The position numbers and the translations under genes are program-made. The notes beneath the pieces were generated by a model, which did no database searches, was not told the DNA's origin, and saw nothing but the letters and a program-made list of their open reading frames with translations. Shown here one piece after another: positions 45,901-57,086 of a DNA stretch of 64,000 bases (position 1 is the stretch's first letter; each line of letters opens with the position of its first letter). The stretch is from Drosophila persimilis (taxonomy: Eukaryota > Arthropoda > Insecta > Diptera > Drosophilidae): the NCBI RefSeq assembly GCF_003286085.1, contig NW_020825576.1, forward strand, positions 17,868 through 81,867, in the 5' to 3' direction.

Positions 45901-47865
45901 TCAATAGGCACCGCCCGATAGCATGCTTTCGCGTGCGCTGGCGATTTGTGCCCTCCATATTTCGCCCAGGCCATCCAGCGCGTCAAATGGATCGTGGTCG
46001 GTCCATTCGTCGTCATCATCGTCGTCAATTGCTTCGCAGTCCATATCGGATTCGGAGTCCGATATGGCTGCGGCGTCATGGTGCGTATTTGGTGCTGGTC
46101 TTGGTGATGGCTGTGCGGATGCTGCTGCTGCTGTTGTTGTCTGCAGTGGCGGCACTCCTCCCGTGCTCTCGTCCCTTGCCTGCAGCAGGTTTGTCAGTTT
46201 TGTTGTAATTGCTGCCAGTTTTTCTTCCAGCTCTCTAATTTTACCGGCATATCTTTTCAGATTATGGGCACAGCTCCCATCGCACTGGGCGCCTGGCTGC
46301 TGCTGTATCTGGGGTTGGCGTGGCGTCGGAGCACGATTTGGGATCGGCTGCATCGGCTGGACCCTCTGGTATTGGCGCCCCTCGGCCAATGGCTGGGGAT
46401 GTTGGTCGCGATGCTGTTGCTGTTGCCGATGCTGCCGACCCGGACCGCGTTGACGTTGCTGCTGCGGCTGTGTGTGGAGTGGCTGTGTGGGTGGCTGCTG
46501 CTGCTGCAACTGTCGCTGTAGTGGCTGCTGGTGACGTTGTGCTGGCTGCTGGAGACGATTTGCTGGCTGTTGCTGCTGAATTGTCTGTCGCATTGGCTGT
46601 GTCTGCTGCCGTAGTGGCTGAGGCTGCTGCTGCTGCCGTCGATGCTCCTCCTCCCTGGCGACCCTGTGGGCCAGGAGCCGCTGCCTGGCTGCCTTGTAGG
46701 CGCTGCAGCCCTTGTAGGCGCTAATGTGGGCGCCCTGGCAGTTGGCGCAATCAAGGTCTCGCCCGCGACGATCGCCTTCTTCTCCATCTGACGGATGTAT
46801 GGCAGGCCGTAGACATTCAGCTTGGCCGAGTGCTCCGCCTCGCCCACCTTGCTCTTGGCAATGCACTTGTAGAGACCGCCGTCGTTGGCATGCACCGATG
46901 TGATGTTCAGATAGGAGACCACGTCCCCGTTGACGGTGACGTACTGGCCGACCTGGTAGCGGTCGTTGTTGGCGATCTTCTTGCCATCCAACACACTTGA
47001 GGAACACACTGGGGCCCGGTTTCATGGTCTCTTCCTGGAAGGCCTGCCGGATGACGGGGGGATCGAAGCGGCCTCCGAGCTTCAGCTCTGCACTGGCCTC
47101 GGCCGACTCCTGGTCGTTGCGCACAAAGCACTGGTACATGCCCTTGTCCTCCTTCTTGACCGACTCGATGCGCAGCACGGGCTCGCTGTGTCCCATGGCC
47201 TTGCCGTCCTTCATCCAGCTGACAGTCTTGATGGGATTACCCGTGTACTGGCAGGTGAACAGGTGGTTGTGGTTGTGCAGTTGTTGCTGTTTGTCTTTGT
47301 GTAGGTGCTGGCTGGGCTATGGCTTGGATCGACCCGTTGCTCGAACTCGAACTGCCCGTTGGCCGTTTTGGCGCTCTGCTCCTGCGCGTTTGCTTGCCGA
47401 CTCTCCTCCGTCTTCTCCCTCTCCCGTTACTCACGAACGGTTTTGAATGTTCGAGAGCGTGAGAGGCGGGAAAAGCGGCAGCGAGAGCGGCGTCCTATCG
47501 GCCTTTCCCTTTTTGTTTGGCGGGTTTTTGGAATTTGGCGGGGTTGCGGGACTTGCAGTTGGTATTTTTGGTATTGGCGCTGCTGTTTTGATGGGGCTCG
47601 AGGGGGGAGTGGCTGTGGCCGTGGATATGTCGGCCATGTCAATGGCTGGGTACTCACTCGATGGGTGACTGTGTCGACGGCGCTCTGCATTGGCTGGGGC
47701 GTTTGTGTTGGTATTGGCGCCTGCGCCGAGGGCTCTGCTGCTATTGGCGGTGTTGGTGTTGGTGTTGTTGGCTGCTGCTGCTGCTGCTAGTGCGCCTCTG
47801 CGGGCCGCTCTGCCGCCGTCGCTGTGGCGTCTGTTTGACCCTCGTCTGGCCATTCCTCTCGTCAT
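45901..47865 (-). pseudogene. chimeric Gag of unit D
   Basis: It consists of the gag N-terminal part (47865-47280), then Dscam1-derived sequence, then gag from its last zinc knuckle (CANCQGAHISAYKGC) through polyGln, coiled coil and acidic tail. The first two knuckles and the preceding domain are absent. A 38-bp deletion inside the Dscam piece near 46993, compared with unit E, shifts the frame, so no continuous fusion exists in this copy. Confidence 0.72.
46750..47275 (-). pseudogene. Dscam1: captured Dscam1 fragment (Ig-domain coding sequence), copy in unit D
   Basis: Dscam1 is a cell-surface immunoglobulin protein for neuronal self-recognition and insect immunity. The minus strand reads TCQYTGNPIKTVSWMKDGK, RIESVKKEDKGMYQCFVRND, GGRFDPPVIRQAF, ISWELDGKK-type sequence, NITSVHANDGGLYKCIAKSK and LPYIRQMEKKAIVAGETL, matching the constitutive Ig domains before the Ig7 variable cluster. 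Paired Cys residues of the Ig folds and the DxGxYxC motifs are visible. It is about 525 bp with no intron-like interruption and in gag orientation. A 38-bp deletion lies near 46993. The gene assignment is from my knowledge of the protein. Confidence 0.85.
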
Positions 47866-48125
47866 AGTTGTTGTTGGTTTGTGTGTTGGCGATTTGCTGT
47901 CTGTTTGTTGCTCTTTTCCCCTATTAAAAAGTCTCTTGTGTGTGTGTGTTTGTATTTAATGTATTTATTGGCACTTTCTGTCTCTTTACACAGTTTTCTC
48001 TAGTTAGGTTTTTTTTTTTTTTTTTTTTTTTTTATTCATATTAAAAATAGGATATATATATATAAAATATAAGAATATAAAAATTAGAATAAAAATATAT
48101 AGCGTATACATATATATGGGGTATA

Positions 48126-50890
48126 TCAGACTTGCGGGACTGCCGTGAAGCATTGCTTCACAAGCATGGCTTCTTCGTGGCCAAAGCGGTGAAGGTACTC
48201 TTTAAAGCACCCGTGGCCGCTGAGAACTTGTGTCAGCGAGAACGTAAGTTCTCCATGCCGCCGATTCATCCATGCTGTAATGTTGGGGATTAGACGGTGG
48301 GTCCAGCGGCCGGTTACAGCATTATCCCATCTGAGTTGCCAGCTCTCGAGACATTCAGCCCTCGCCCTGGTCTTAGCCGTTCTAGCTTCTGCCTGTGTGT
48401 TGGCGGCCTTTCTTCCCTTGTGGATTTCACTGGCTTCCTTCGCTGCGAGCTCTACGGGTGGTATGCCGCTTATTACCATTATTGCCTCTGTGGAGACAGT
48501 ACGGAACGCCGAGCTGACCCGCAGGGCTCCGAGTCTGAAGTCCGACTCTATGCCCTTAGTGTAGCTCTTGGTCCTCGTGGCCTGGGCCCATATTGGCGCT
48601 GCGTATAGTATGGATGACTTGGCCACGTTAAATAGCAGTCTCCTACTCGTTGACTTTGGGCCTCTGTGGTTCAGCATCATACGTGACACCGCCATGACTA
48701 CACCGTGTGCCTTCTGGTGTGTCTGCTGCAGGTGCTCTTTAAACGACAGTCTGGTGTCCAGCATAACTCCCAGGTACCTTATTGCTCGTTTTGAGGTAAT
48801 TGAGGCTCCTCCTACGGTTATCCTCGCCGTATCCACCTGTTTCCTGCTACTGATGAGAACCGCTTCCGTCTTGTGCTCGGCTAGCTTGAGCCCTGCCAGG
48901 TCTAGCCAGTCGCTTATGATTCTGATTGCCTCGTTCATACAGCTCTCGGTCTCCGCGAGGGTTTTCTTCGTGACCGTCACCGCGACATCGTCAGCGAATC
49001 CCACTATTTCGACTCCTTGCTGGAAGTTGAGGCGAAGAATTCCATCGTACATGGTATTCCACAGTAAAGGTCCCAGTACAGATCCTTGTGGGACTCCTCC
49101 CGTGATGGAGTATGATCGAGGGCCATCTTCCGTGTCGTACGTCAGCCATCTGTTGTCCAGGTAGTCGCTGACCATCGCCTGTAGATATCCGGGGATTTCG
49201 AGTGTGCGAGTGTCCTGCTCCAGGATGCCGAGTTAAAGGCGTTTTTCACGTCCAGTGTTGCCACCAGACAGTATTTTTTGGCCCCGCCGAGCCATCGTGT
49301 GCCTTCCAAGGCCTTTCTGGCAGTGCCGCACACCTTGTCTAGCGCATCCAAGGTAGAGCGAGCCTTCCTAAAGCCGTACTGGCTGTCGGAGAGTCCACCA
49401 GCGGCCTCGATAGCCTCCGTTAGCCTTGCGCTGATTATGCTTTCCAGCATCTTACCTGCGCCGTCCAGGAGGCAGATAGGCCTGTATGCCGATGGGTCCT
49501 CCGTGTCTTTCCCAGGTTTTGGTATCAGCACCAGCTTTTGCTTCTTCCATCTTCCAGGAAAGCATCCGTCTGTGAGGCATTTGGTGTAGGTCTGCGCAAA
49601 GATCATCGAGTGCAGGCTAATAGCCAGCTTGAGGGCCCGATTTGGGATGCCGTCTGGTCCTGGTGCCTTGCAGTTTGGCACTCTCTTTACCAGTTTTGCC
49701 AACTCTTGCGGGGTCACTGGGGGTACTTGGTGTCCCGTACTCGTGATCCTGTCTATCTGCGTGTCCTGCGCTGGGAATAGGTGCTTGACGATTGCCTCCA
49801 TTTTATCCGCTCCTGTTGGTGCCGCGTGCTTGAATGCGCCGGTCTTCTTCATGACCACCTTGTAGGCCTTTCCCCAGAGATCGTTTTCGGCTTCGTCACA
49901 GAGATCTAAGAAGCATCGTTGTTTACTATTTTTGATTTCCTTCTTCAGTGCCTTCCTTCTTCGGGTGTAGATTTCCTTGAGAGCCTGGAAGTCTGCTGTT
50001 CCGCGGGATCTGTGGTATGCTCTTCTGGCGCCTATGCATGCGTGGCGGGCCTCCTCGATTGCCTGGTTCCACCAGTATACCGGCCTATGGCCTTTAAATG
50101 GTTTGCTGCGCTCCATACTAGCTTTGCACGCCCTTTCGAGTTGTCCCATGACTTGTGCCACTAGATCGCCTTCGCCTTCCACCTCGGCTAGTCCTGCTAG
50201 GGCTGCCCTGAAGGCTGGTGTGTTCAGCGTGGTTTCTTTGTAGTGCCCCCTCGTAGCGATACTCTGGGTGGCTCTTCTGGTCTGGATGCTGCAGAGGATA
50301 GCGTTGTGGTCGCTCGCGGTGTACTGCTCGCTGATCTGCCATAACGTGCTCGCTGCTAGTCGAGTACTTATGTAGGTGAGGTCTATGATGGATGTGGTAC
50401 CTGCTCTGCTGAAAGTTGGGTTGGAACCAGCGTTTTTTAGGACTATGTCCAGGGAGGCAAAAGCCTCCACTAAGACACGGCCCCTGGCATTCGTTGTTGC
50501 TGACTCCCATTCCGTTGCCCAGGCGTTGAAGTCCCCAGCTACTAGCGACGGCGAGTGTGCTCTGATGTCATCTGCCAATTTGTCTATTGTGTCGCTGAAC
50601 TCTTCGAGTGACCAGCTGGGTGGTAGGTAACAGCTGTATACCCATAGGTCTTTCAGCCTCCCTCGTACGTATCCTTTGGATCTTTTAACTCCGTCCAGGT
50701 GCTGTGCTGGTTTGCCGCACATCCAGATTGCCGCTTTCCCCGATTGATCCATGACCCACGTGTTGGATCTCACGGTCTTGTAGGGCTCGCTCAGCAGTGC
50801 CAGGTCCGTGTTGAGCTCTGTAACGGATTGGGTGAGAAGGTCTTGGGCCACCCTGCAATGGTTAAGGTTCAGTTGGATGATCCTTAACAT
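48126..50890 (-). pseudogene. ORF2 of the R1-group element: endonuclease and reverse transcriptase
   Basis: The N-terminal AP-type endonuclease is readable (IIQLNLNHCRVAQ, ALLSEPY, VAGDFNAW, SIIDLTY, SDHNAI). The reverse transcriptase follows (KAPGPDGIPNRALKL, SAYRPICLL, GFRKARSTLDAL, GGVPQGSVLGPLLW and the catalytic FADD near 48915-48990). A frameshift near 49200, after VKNAFNSASW, splits it. The C-terminal part ends soon after GHGCFKEYLHRFGHE, without the Cys/His motif region usually found there in this clade, so a 3' deletion is likely. ORF2 nicks DNA and copies the element RNA at the target. Confidence 0.85.
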
Positions 50891-52135
50891 TTGAGTTTTC
50901 TAACTGCCTCGCGGTACGCTGGGCACTTAAAACTTCCCGAGGCATGGTCTGTGGGGCTACCCGTTTTTTGTGCGCAGAGTATGCAGTGTGGGTCCTTGCT
51001 GCAATTTCTGGCCTCATGGTCTCTGCCTCCACATCTAAAGCACGCTCCTCTGTGGTCCTTTTCTCCGGTGCAGTTTACCGAGATGTGCCCGAACTCCAAA
51101 CACTTGTAGCATCGTTTTGGCGACATTATTTGCTTGATACGGCAGTTCACCCAGCCGACCCTTATCTTCCCCATTTCAGCGAGTTTGTTGGCGGCAACTG
51201 CCTGGAGGGATAGGGTGGCTATCTGCATCCCGCTTCTGGTGGCTCTTAAGGACCTTACCGCGTCCTCGGGGATTTCGGTTACCCCTGTGGCACGCTTTAG
51301 TGCTTCCAATATCTCTGCCTTCGTTGTTATCTCATCTAGATCCATTAACTCGAGCCTTGTTTGTTCGGTAAGTGCCCGTACCACTGCCTTGGCCCCTAGT
51401 GCATTTCCGACCGCCGATTTAACCTCCTCCGCGCTGTGACTCGGGGCTTTTTTGAGGCGCAGCAGCAGATCTCCCTTTGCTGTCTTCCTGATGCTTTCCA
51501 CGTCACCGCTCACATGGCTCAGCGTTGCATCTCCTTTCACCGATTTTAATAGTTCCGCGTAAGTGATGTTTCCTACGCTCGCTATTACTACAGCGTCTGG
51601 TCGCGTTTTTTTCGTGGTCTGTTTTTTTCTGGTTTCTACCGAACTGCTGCCAGTTGGGGACCGTTGGGTTTCAGGTTCGCGGACCGTTCGCTCCCGTGGC
51701 CTGAACTTCTTCGGCGGTGTCTGCCTCTGTCCTGCTGTTGGTTGCACGTTTTGGTGTCGCTTGACTCCTCTCCAGTGTGCCGAGCCCTCTGCCGTTCCTA
51801 CTTGCAGCTATTGGCGACGTCTGCGTGTCTGCCTCTTTGCGCTCGGGGACCTTACCATTTTCTTGGCTGGTGAGGTCGGCTACCATCTCCTGCAGGTTTA
51901 CCAGCTGTGTTAGGCTGTCTCTCATCCGCTGGTTGATGTGCCTCTGGCCAGTGAACAGGGTCGAGAGGTCCTTCAAGATCAGCCCTATTTGACTTACCGC
52001 GTCCGCCAGGGACTTTGGTGCCGTGGTAGGGCTGCTAAGCGATTCGGCCAGCTGCTGTGCCAATGGCGTGGCTTTTGGCTGAGGGGGCGATCTTGCCATC
52101 GCTGCGCTTTTTCCAAAGGGGTTCCCTACCTCCAT
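50884..52135 (-). pseudogene. ORF1 (nucleic-acid-binding) of the R1-group element
   Basis: The start is ATG 52135 (MEVGNPFGKSAAM). The N-terminal frame ends at 51671, and the rest is in another frame from about 51747, so one frameshift lies near 51700-51750. The C-terminus carries three CCHC knuckles (CYKCLEFGHISVNC, CFRCGGRDHEARNC, CILCAQ...H). The stop overlaps the ORF2 start as ATGTTAA (50884-50890), an arrangement suiting translation restart. Confidence 0.8.
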
Positions 52136-54500
52136 GTCGCTTGCTTTACCAGGTCAGGCGATAGGGGATCCCGCGCTGGCCACAGGTTTCCCTTGGCTTC
52201 TGGTCGATGGGGGATATACCGCCCCTTCTCGGTCCCCAGAGCCCCTTTTTCCGGGACACCGCCTAGGCGGGGGGGTTGGAAAATAGTCGGATCCGCGACC
52301 TTCAGCCCTTTCCCCTATCTAGACTTGTGCTAGCTACTTTTGGCCTAGATGTAGGCAGGTATCGCTTACTCCTTACCAGAACAAATAGTTCCGCCTGGAA
52401 GTATGCACCTTTTTTTTTGTTTTTTTTTTTTGTTCCCCTCTTCTCTAGTTAGGTTTGTGTTTCTCTTTTGTTTGTGTTTAAACTTTTGTGTTTTAAAATA
52501 TTTATGTTACTTATTGGCGTTTAAAATTAATGACATTTATTGGGGAGAAGAAAGCTTGTCGGTAGTAGTAGTGGCGGTGGGGGGGAAGGGACTTTTTGTC
52601 ATGTCAGCGGGGGCACGGCACGGCACGGCACACGACAGACAGCACAAGAAAACAGGGCAACACAGAAAGAAAACTGAGATGGCGACACGGCAAAACGACA
52701 CGAAAACGGTGATGGCACGAGATGACGAGGACGAGATGAGAGTGGCCTGGACGAGGTTCATGGTGGAACACTCATATGTCCGCCAACTCCCATGCTCTCC
52801 ACTCGAGAGATCCGATCGCCGATCGTCATTTACCGGTGCTCTCACCCCCGGTTCCACTTTCACTCACCCCAATATTGAGTGAGATGAAAATGGTCCGAGG
52901 GCAGCAGCACCGACAAGTAGGCAATAAAAAAATTTGCAATGGCTGTTTGCATTAGTGGCTGTGTGTTGTTGTTGGCAAATGGCTCATGTCTAATGTTTCT
53001 CTGTGCTTCTTGTATTGGCTGCTCTGTTGTCAAGGATGGGATGGGATGGGAAGGGGATAAATGCCTGCTCCCGTATAACCGCCCGGATACTTTAAACTTC
53101 CGGATCTTACGATCCGGGCGCGAGTAGCTCCGAAGAGTCGACCGCATAGCATCTTGTGGGCGGTTGTAATGGCTTTATGGCGATGGTTGGCAGTGTTCAT
53201 TTTATTCCTGCTCAGCCTCATTTGGTCTTTAGTGGCATTTGGCCGATAACACACTAGCATTGAGAAATTCAATTTAAATTTGAATTGGCTTTTTGGTGTG
53301 TTATCGGTCAATGGTCTGGTATTTGCGTGGTATTTTTGGTGATACCACATGTCAGGGGAAATATGGGAATGGCAGATAGGTGGGGAAGAAGAGGAAAAAG
53401 GTAATAAAACTAATCAAAAACTACTAAAAATATACAATTAACTACAGAAAAACTACATTAATTTACAAAAACTTATTTCTAATATCACAGGCAAGTAACT
53501 AAAACTATGGACAAACTATCTACGGACATGCAAAAACTACAGAAACAACAGGATTGACATCTACAACAAAAACATTGATGCAGACAAGGTAAATAAACGA
53601 TAATTGACATACATTTACACACATATAAACATATTAATTACAATTTATTTTATTTCTAACAGGAGGACAACAACAACGGAGCACCGGCGGGCATAACAAA
53701 CGCAATGCGAACATTACGCTGTATACCGGCCGGCTCTGTTGTCCCCCTGTGTGTTGTTTATTGGTGATGGCTGGATTGGTGGTGTTGGCGTGCATCGTGG
53801 GCGTTGTCGATTTTAATTGTTGGCCGCATCCAAGTGGCTGCTGGTCCGGCCACCAGGATGCGCTGTCAGTTGGATTGGCCTGGCCTCCTCGGCCACGTTC
53901 GTCGTCAGTTTTTAATGGCGTTTTGATTGGCTGCTGGTCCGGCCATCCAGATGAGGTGTTTGTTTTTGCCGTTTGATTTTTAATTTATATTTATTTGCAG
54001 GTGCTTTCGGCGTTTGGATGTTGTTGCTGGCGACCCTTGTCTGGTTGGTGTTGGCGTAAAAAGCAGGTGAGTATTTGTGTTTTTATTGGCAGCCTCCTTC
54101 ATGATTCTCCTTCTTCTTTTGCAGGATTTGCTGGCGTCTGGCGGCTCAACACCAGGCCATCCCGCCCTCACATAATTGGCATGAGAGACGGGTGCGACCC
54201 AGTGGAGCGGCAACAGGAGCCAGCATCTGCATCGTCGTTTGGAATGGCAGCTGTTGGTTGCGAGTGGCGTGACGTCACGGCCATGGTGTGGTGGCAGCGT
54301 CATCAAAAGAGGCCTCCTTTTCCGTCCCTTTGGCAGGAAATTGTCATTGTTGATGGCGAGGCAGCTTCTTCATGGTCAGCTCTGTCTGGTGATTTGCAGG
54401 TACGTGTGATTTCGTGTGTTTTGGCCGTTTTTCGTTGTTGTCCGTATTGACGTCTTTTCCTTTGTTGCAGTGGCTGTCTCGGGAACGACGATTGGGCACA

Positions 54501-55256
54501 TCAATGGGCGCTGCCCGATAGCATGCTTTCACGTGCGCTGGCGATTTGTGCCCTCCATATTTCGCCCAGGCCATCCAGCGCGTCAAATGGATCGTGGTCG
54601 GTCCATTCGTCGTCATCATCGTCGTCAATTGCTTCGCAGTCCATATCGGATTCGGAGTCCGATATGGCTGCGGCGTCATGGTGCGTATTTGGTGCTGGTC
54701 TTGGTGATGGCTGTGCGGATGCTGCTGCTGCTGTTGTTGTCTGTAGTGGCGGCACTCCTCCCGTGCTCTCGTCCCTTGCCTGCAGCAGGTTTGTCAGTTT
54801 TGTTGTAATTGCTGCCAGTTTTTCTTCCAGCTCTCTAATTTTACCGGCATATCTTTTCAGATTATGGGCACAGCTCCCATCGCACTGGGCGCCTGGCTGT
54901 GATGTGATGTTCAGATAGGAGACCACGTCCCCGTTGACGGTGACGTACTGGCCGACCTGGTAGCGGTCGTTGTTGGCGATCTTCTTGCCATCCAGCTCCC
55001 AGGAGATTTCGGGCGTGGGATTGCCGCCGGCAACACACTTGAGGAACACACTGGGGCCCGGTTCCATGGTCTCTTCCTGGAAGGCCTGCCGGATGACGGG
55101 GGGATCGAAGCGGCCTCCGAGCTTCAGCTCTGCACTGGCCTCGGCCGACTCCTGGTCGTTGCGCACAAAGCACTGGTACATGCCCTTGTCCTCCTTCTTG
55201 ACCGACTCGATGCGCAGCACGGGCTCGCTGTGTCCCATGGCCTTGCCGTCCTTCAT
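54501..55256 (-). pseudogene. Dscam1-Gag fusion frame of unit E
   Basis: An uninterrupted 251-codon frame in which Dscam1 Ig sequence (MKDGKAMGHSEPVL to VVSYLNITS) is joined in register to the gag C-terminal half (QPGAQCDGSCAHNLKRYAGK to the acidic tail). The joint is at 54900/54901. The zinc knuckles and polyGln tract are missing. It could be translated only if transcribed from an upstream unit, and whether it has any function is unknown. Confidence 0.7.
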
Positions 55257-55316
55257 CCAGCTGACAGTCTTGATGGGATTACCCGTGTACTGGCAGGTGA
55301 ACAGGTGGTTGTGGTT
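54901..55316 (-). pseudogene. Dscam1: captured Dscam1 fragment, copy in unit E
   Basis: It is the same host fragment as in unit D and lacks that copy's 38-bp deletion (it reads KCVAGGNPTPEISWELDGKK), but ends earlier, at NITS. The two copies therefore come from one longer capture and decayed separately. It differs from unit D at one seen residue (ETMEPG against ETMKPG). Confidence 0.85.
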
Positions 55317-55507
55317 GTGCAGTTGTTGCTGTTTGTCTTTGTGTAGGTGCTGGCTGGGCTATGGCTTGGATCGACCCGTTGCTCGAACTCGAACCAAGTT
55401 CGACTCGCAACAGGTTCGATCCGTTCGTGTGTGTGTGTGTGTGTGTGGCTGCCCGTTGGCCGTTTTGGCGCTCTGCTCCTGCGCGTTTGCTTGCCGGCTC
55501 TCCTCCG

Positions 55508-55650
55508 TCAGCAGCAGCAGCCAACAACACCAACACCGCCAATAGCAGCAGCAGCAGCAGAGCCCTCGGCGCAGGCGCCAATACCAACACAAACGCCCCA
55601 GCCAATGCAGAGCGCCGTCGACACAGTCACCCATCGAGTGAGTACCCAGC
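55508..55650 (+). repeat. inverted piece of gag 5' sequence in unit E
   Basis: The + strand reads sense gag sequence (CAGCAGCAGCCAACAACACC to CGAGTGAGTACCC), whereas in all other units this part reads sense on the minus strand. It is bounded by minus-sense gag at the left and the common 5' leader at the right. Confidence 0.75.
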
Positions 55651-57086
55651 CTGTTGGCGATTTGCTGTCTGTTTGTTGCTCTTTTCCCCTATTAAAAAGT
55701 CTCTTGTGTGTGTGTGTTTGTGTTTAATGTATTTGTTGGCACTTTCTGTCTCTTTACACAGTTTTCTCTAGTTAGGTTTGTGTTTATCATTAGGTTTGTG
55801 TTTATCATTAGGTTTGTGTTTAAACTTTTTGTGTTTTTACAAGTTAATGTTATTTGTTGGCGTTTAAAATTAATCACATTTATTGGGGAGAAGAAAGCTT
55901 GTCGGTAGTAGTAGTGGCGGTGGGGGGGAAGGGACTTTTTGTCATGTCAGCGGGGGCACGGCACGGCACACGACAGACAGCACAAAAAGAAAACAGGGCA
56001 CAACAGCAAGATAACGGAAATGGCGACACGGCAAAACGACACGAAAACGGTTTTGGCACGTCCGACGATCGCGACCTCTCGAGCGGGCGGACGAGATGAG
56101 AGTGGCCTGGACGAGGTTCATGGTGGAACACTCATATGTCCGCCAACTCCCATGCTCTCCACTCGAGAGATCCGATCGCCGATCGTCATTTACCAGTGCT
56201 CTCACCCCCGGTTCCACTTTCACTCACCCCAATATTGAGTGAGATGAAAATGGTCCGAGGGCAGCAGCACCGACAAGTAGGCAATGAAAATTTGCAATGG
56301 CTGTTTGCATTAGTGGCTGTGTGTTGTTGTTGGCAAATGGCTCATGTCTAATGTTTCTCTGTGCTTTTTGTATTGGCTGCTCTGTTGTCAAGGATGGGAT
56401 GGGATGGGAAGGGGAAATTTGGCCTGCTCCCGTATAACCGCCCGGATACTTTAAACTTCCGGATCTTACGATCCGGGCGCGAGTAGCTCCGAAGAGACGA
56501 CCGCATAGCATCTTGTGGGCGGTTGTAATGGCTTTGTTGGGGCGTTTGGCAGAGTGGCGATGGTTGGCAGTGTTCGTTTTATTCCTGCTCAGCCTCATTT
56601 GGCATTTAGTGGCATTTGAAGTGGGTAGGGGGGGTGGGTGTGGGATTGGCTGGGCATAAATTGCCGAAGTTGGCGACCGATAACACACTAGCATTGAGAA
56701 ATGCATTTTGAATTTAAAATGGCTTTTTGTGTGTTATCGGTCAATGGTCTGGTATTTGCGTGGTATTTTTGGTGATACCACATGTCAGGGGAATATGGGA
56801 ATGGTAGATAGTTGGGAAAGAAGAGGAAAAAGGTAATAAAACTAATCAGAAAACTACTAAAAATATACAATTAACTATAGAAAAACTACATTAATTTACA
56901 AAAACTTATTTCTAATATCACAGGCAAGTAAAGTAACTAAAACTATGGACAAACTATCTACGGACATGCAAAAACTACAGAAACAACAGGATTGACATCT
57001 ACAACAAAAACATTGATGCAGACAAGGTAAATAAACGATAATTGACATACATTTACACACATATAAACATATTAATTACAATTTAT

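Larger units (their letters stand above)
43541..47998 (-). mobile_element. array unit D, with captured Dscam1 piece
   Basis: About 4.46 kb. Gag starts at 47865 and ends at 45901, but its middle is replaced by Dscam-like sequence (about 46750-47275). The 3' tags read GTTTGTGTTTCTCTTTGGTT on the + strand, a subtype shared with unit E. The 5' side is cut off from unit E by the R1-group insertion. Confidence 0.75.
48009..52440 (-). mobile_element. R1-group non-LTR retrotransposon inserted at the D/E junction
   Basis: A 4.4-kb element on the minus strand with ORF1 (52135-50884), ORF2 (50890-48126), a short AT-rich 3' untranslated region, AATAAA and a tail of about 25 A (T on +, 48009-48033). The same 13 bases, TTCTCTAGTTAGG, flank it at 47996-48008 and 52441-52453 as a target site duplication. 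Both ORFs are frameshifted. The target is exactly the boundary between two array units. Confidence 0.85.
52443..55765 (-). mobile_element. array unit E, shortened and rearranged
   Basis: About 3.3 kb. Parts of the 3' region (near 53175 and 53240, and about 53800) and most of the gag 5' part are deleted. It carries a captured Dscam1 piece and an inverted 143-bp piece of gag N-terminal sequence (about 55508-55650). The tags at the 3' end are of the unit D subtype. Confidence 0.72.
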
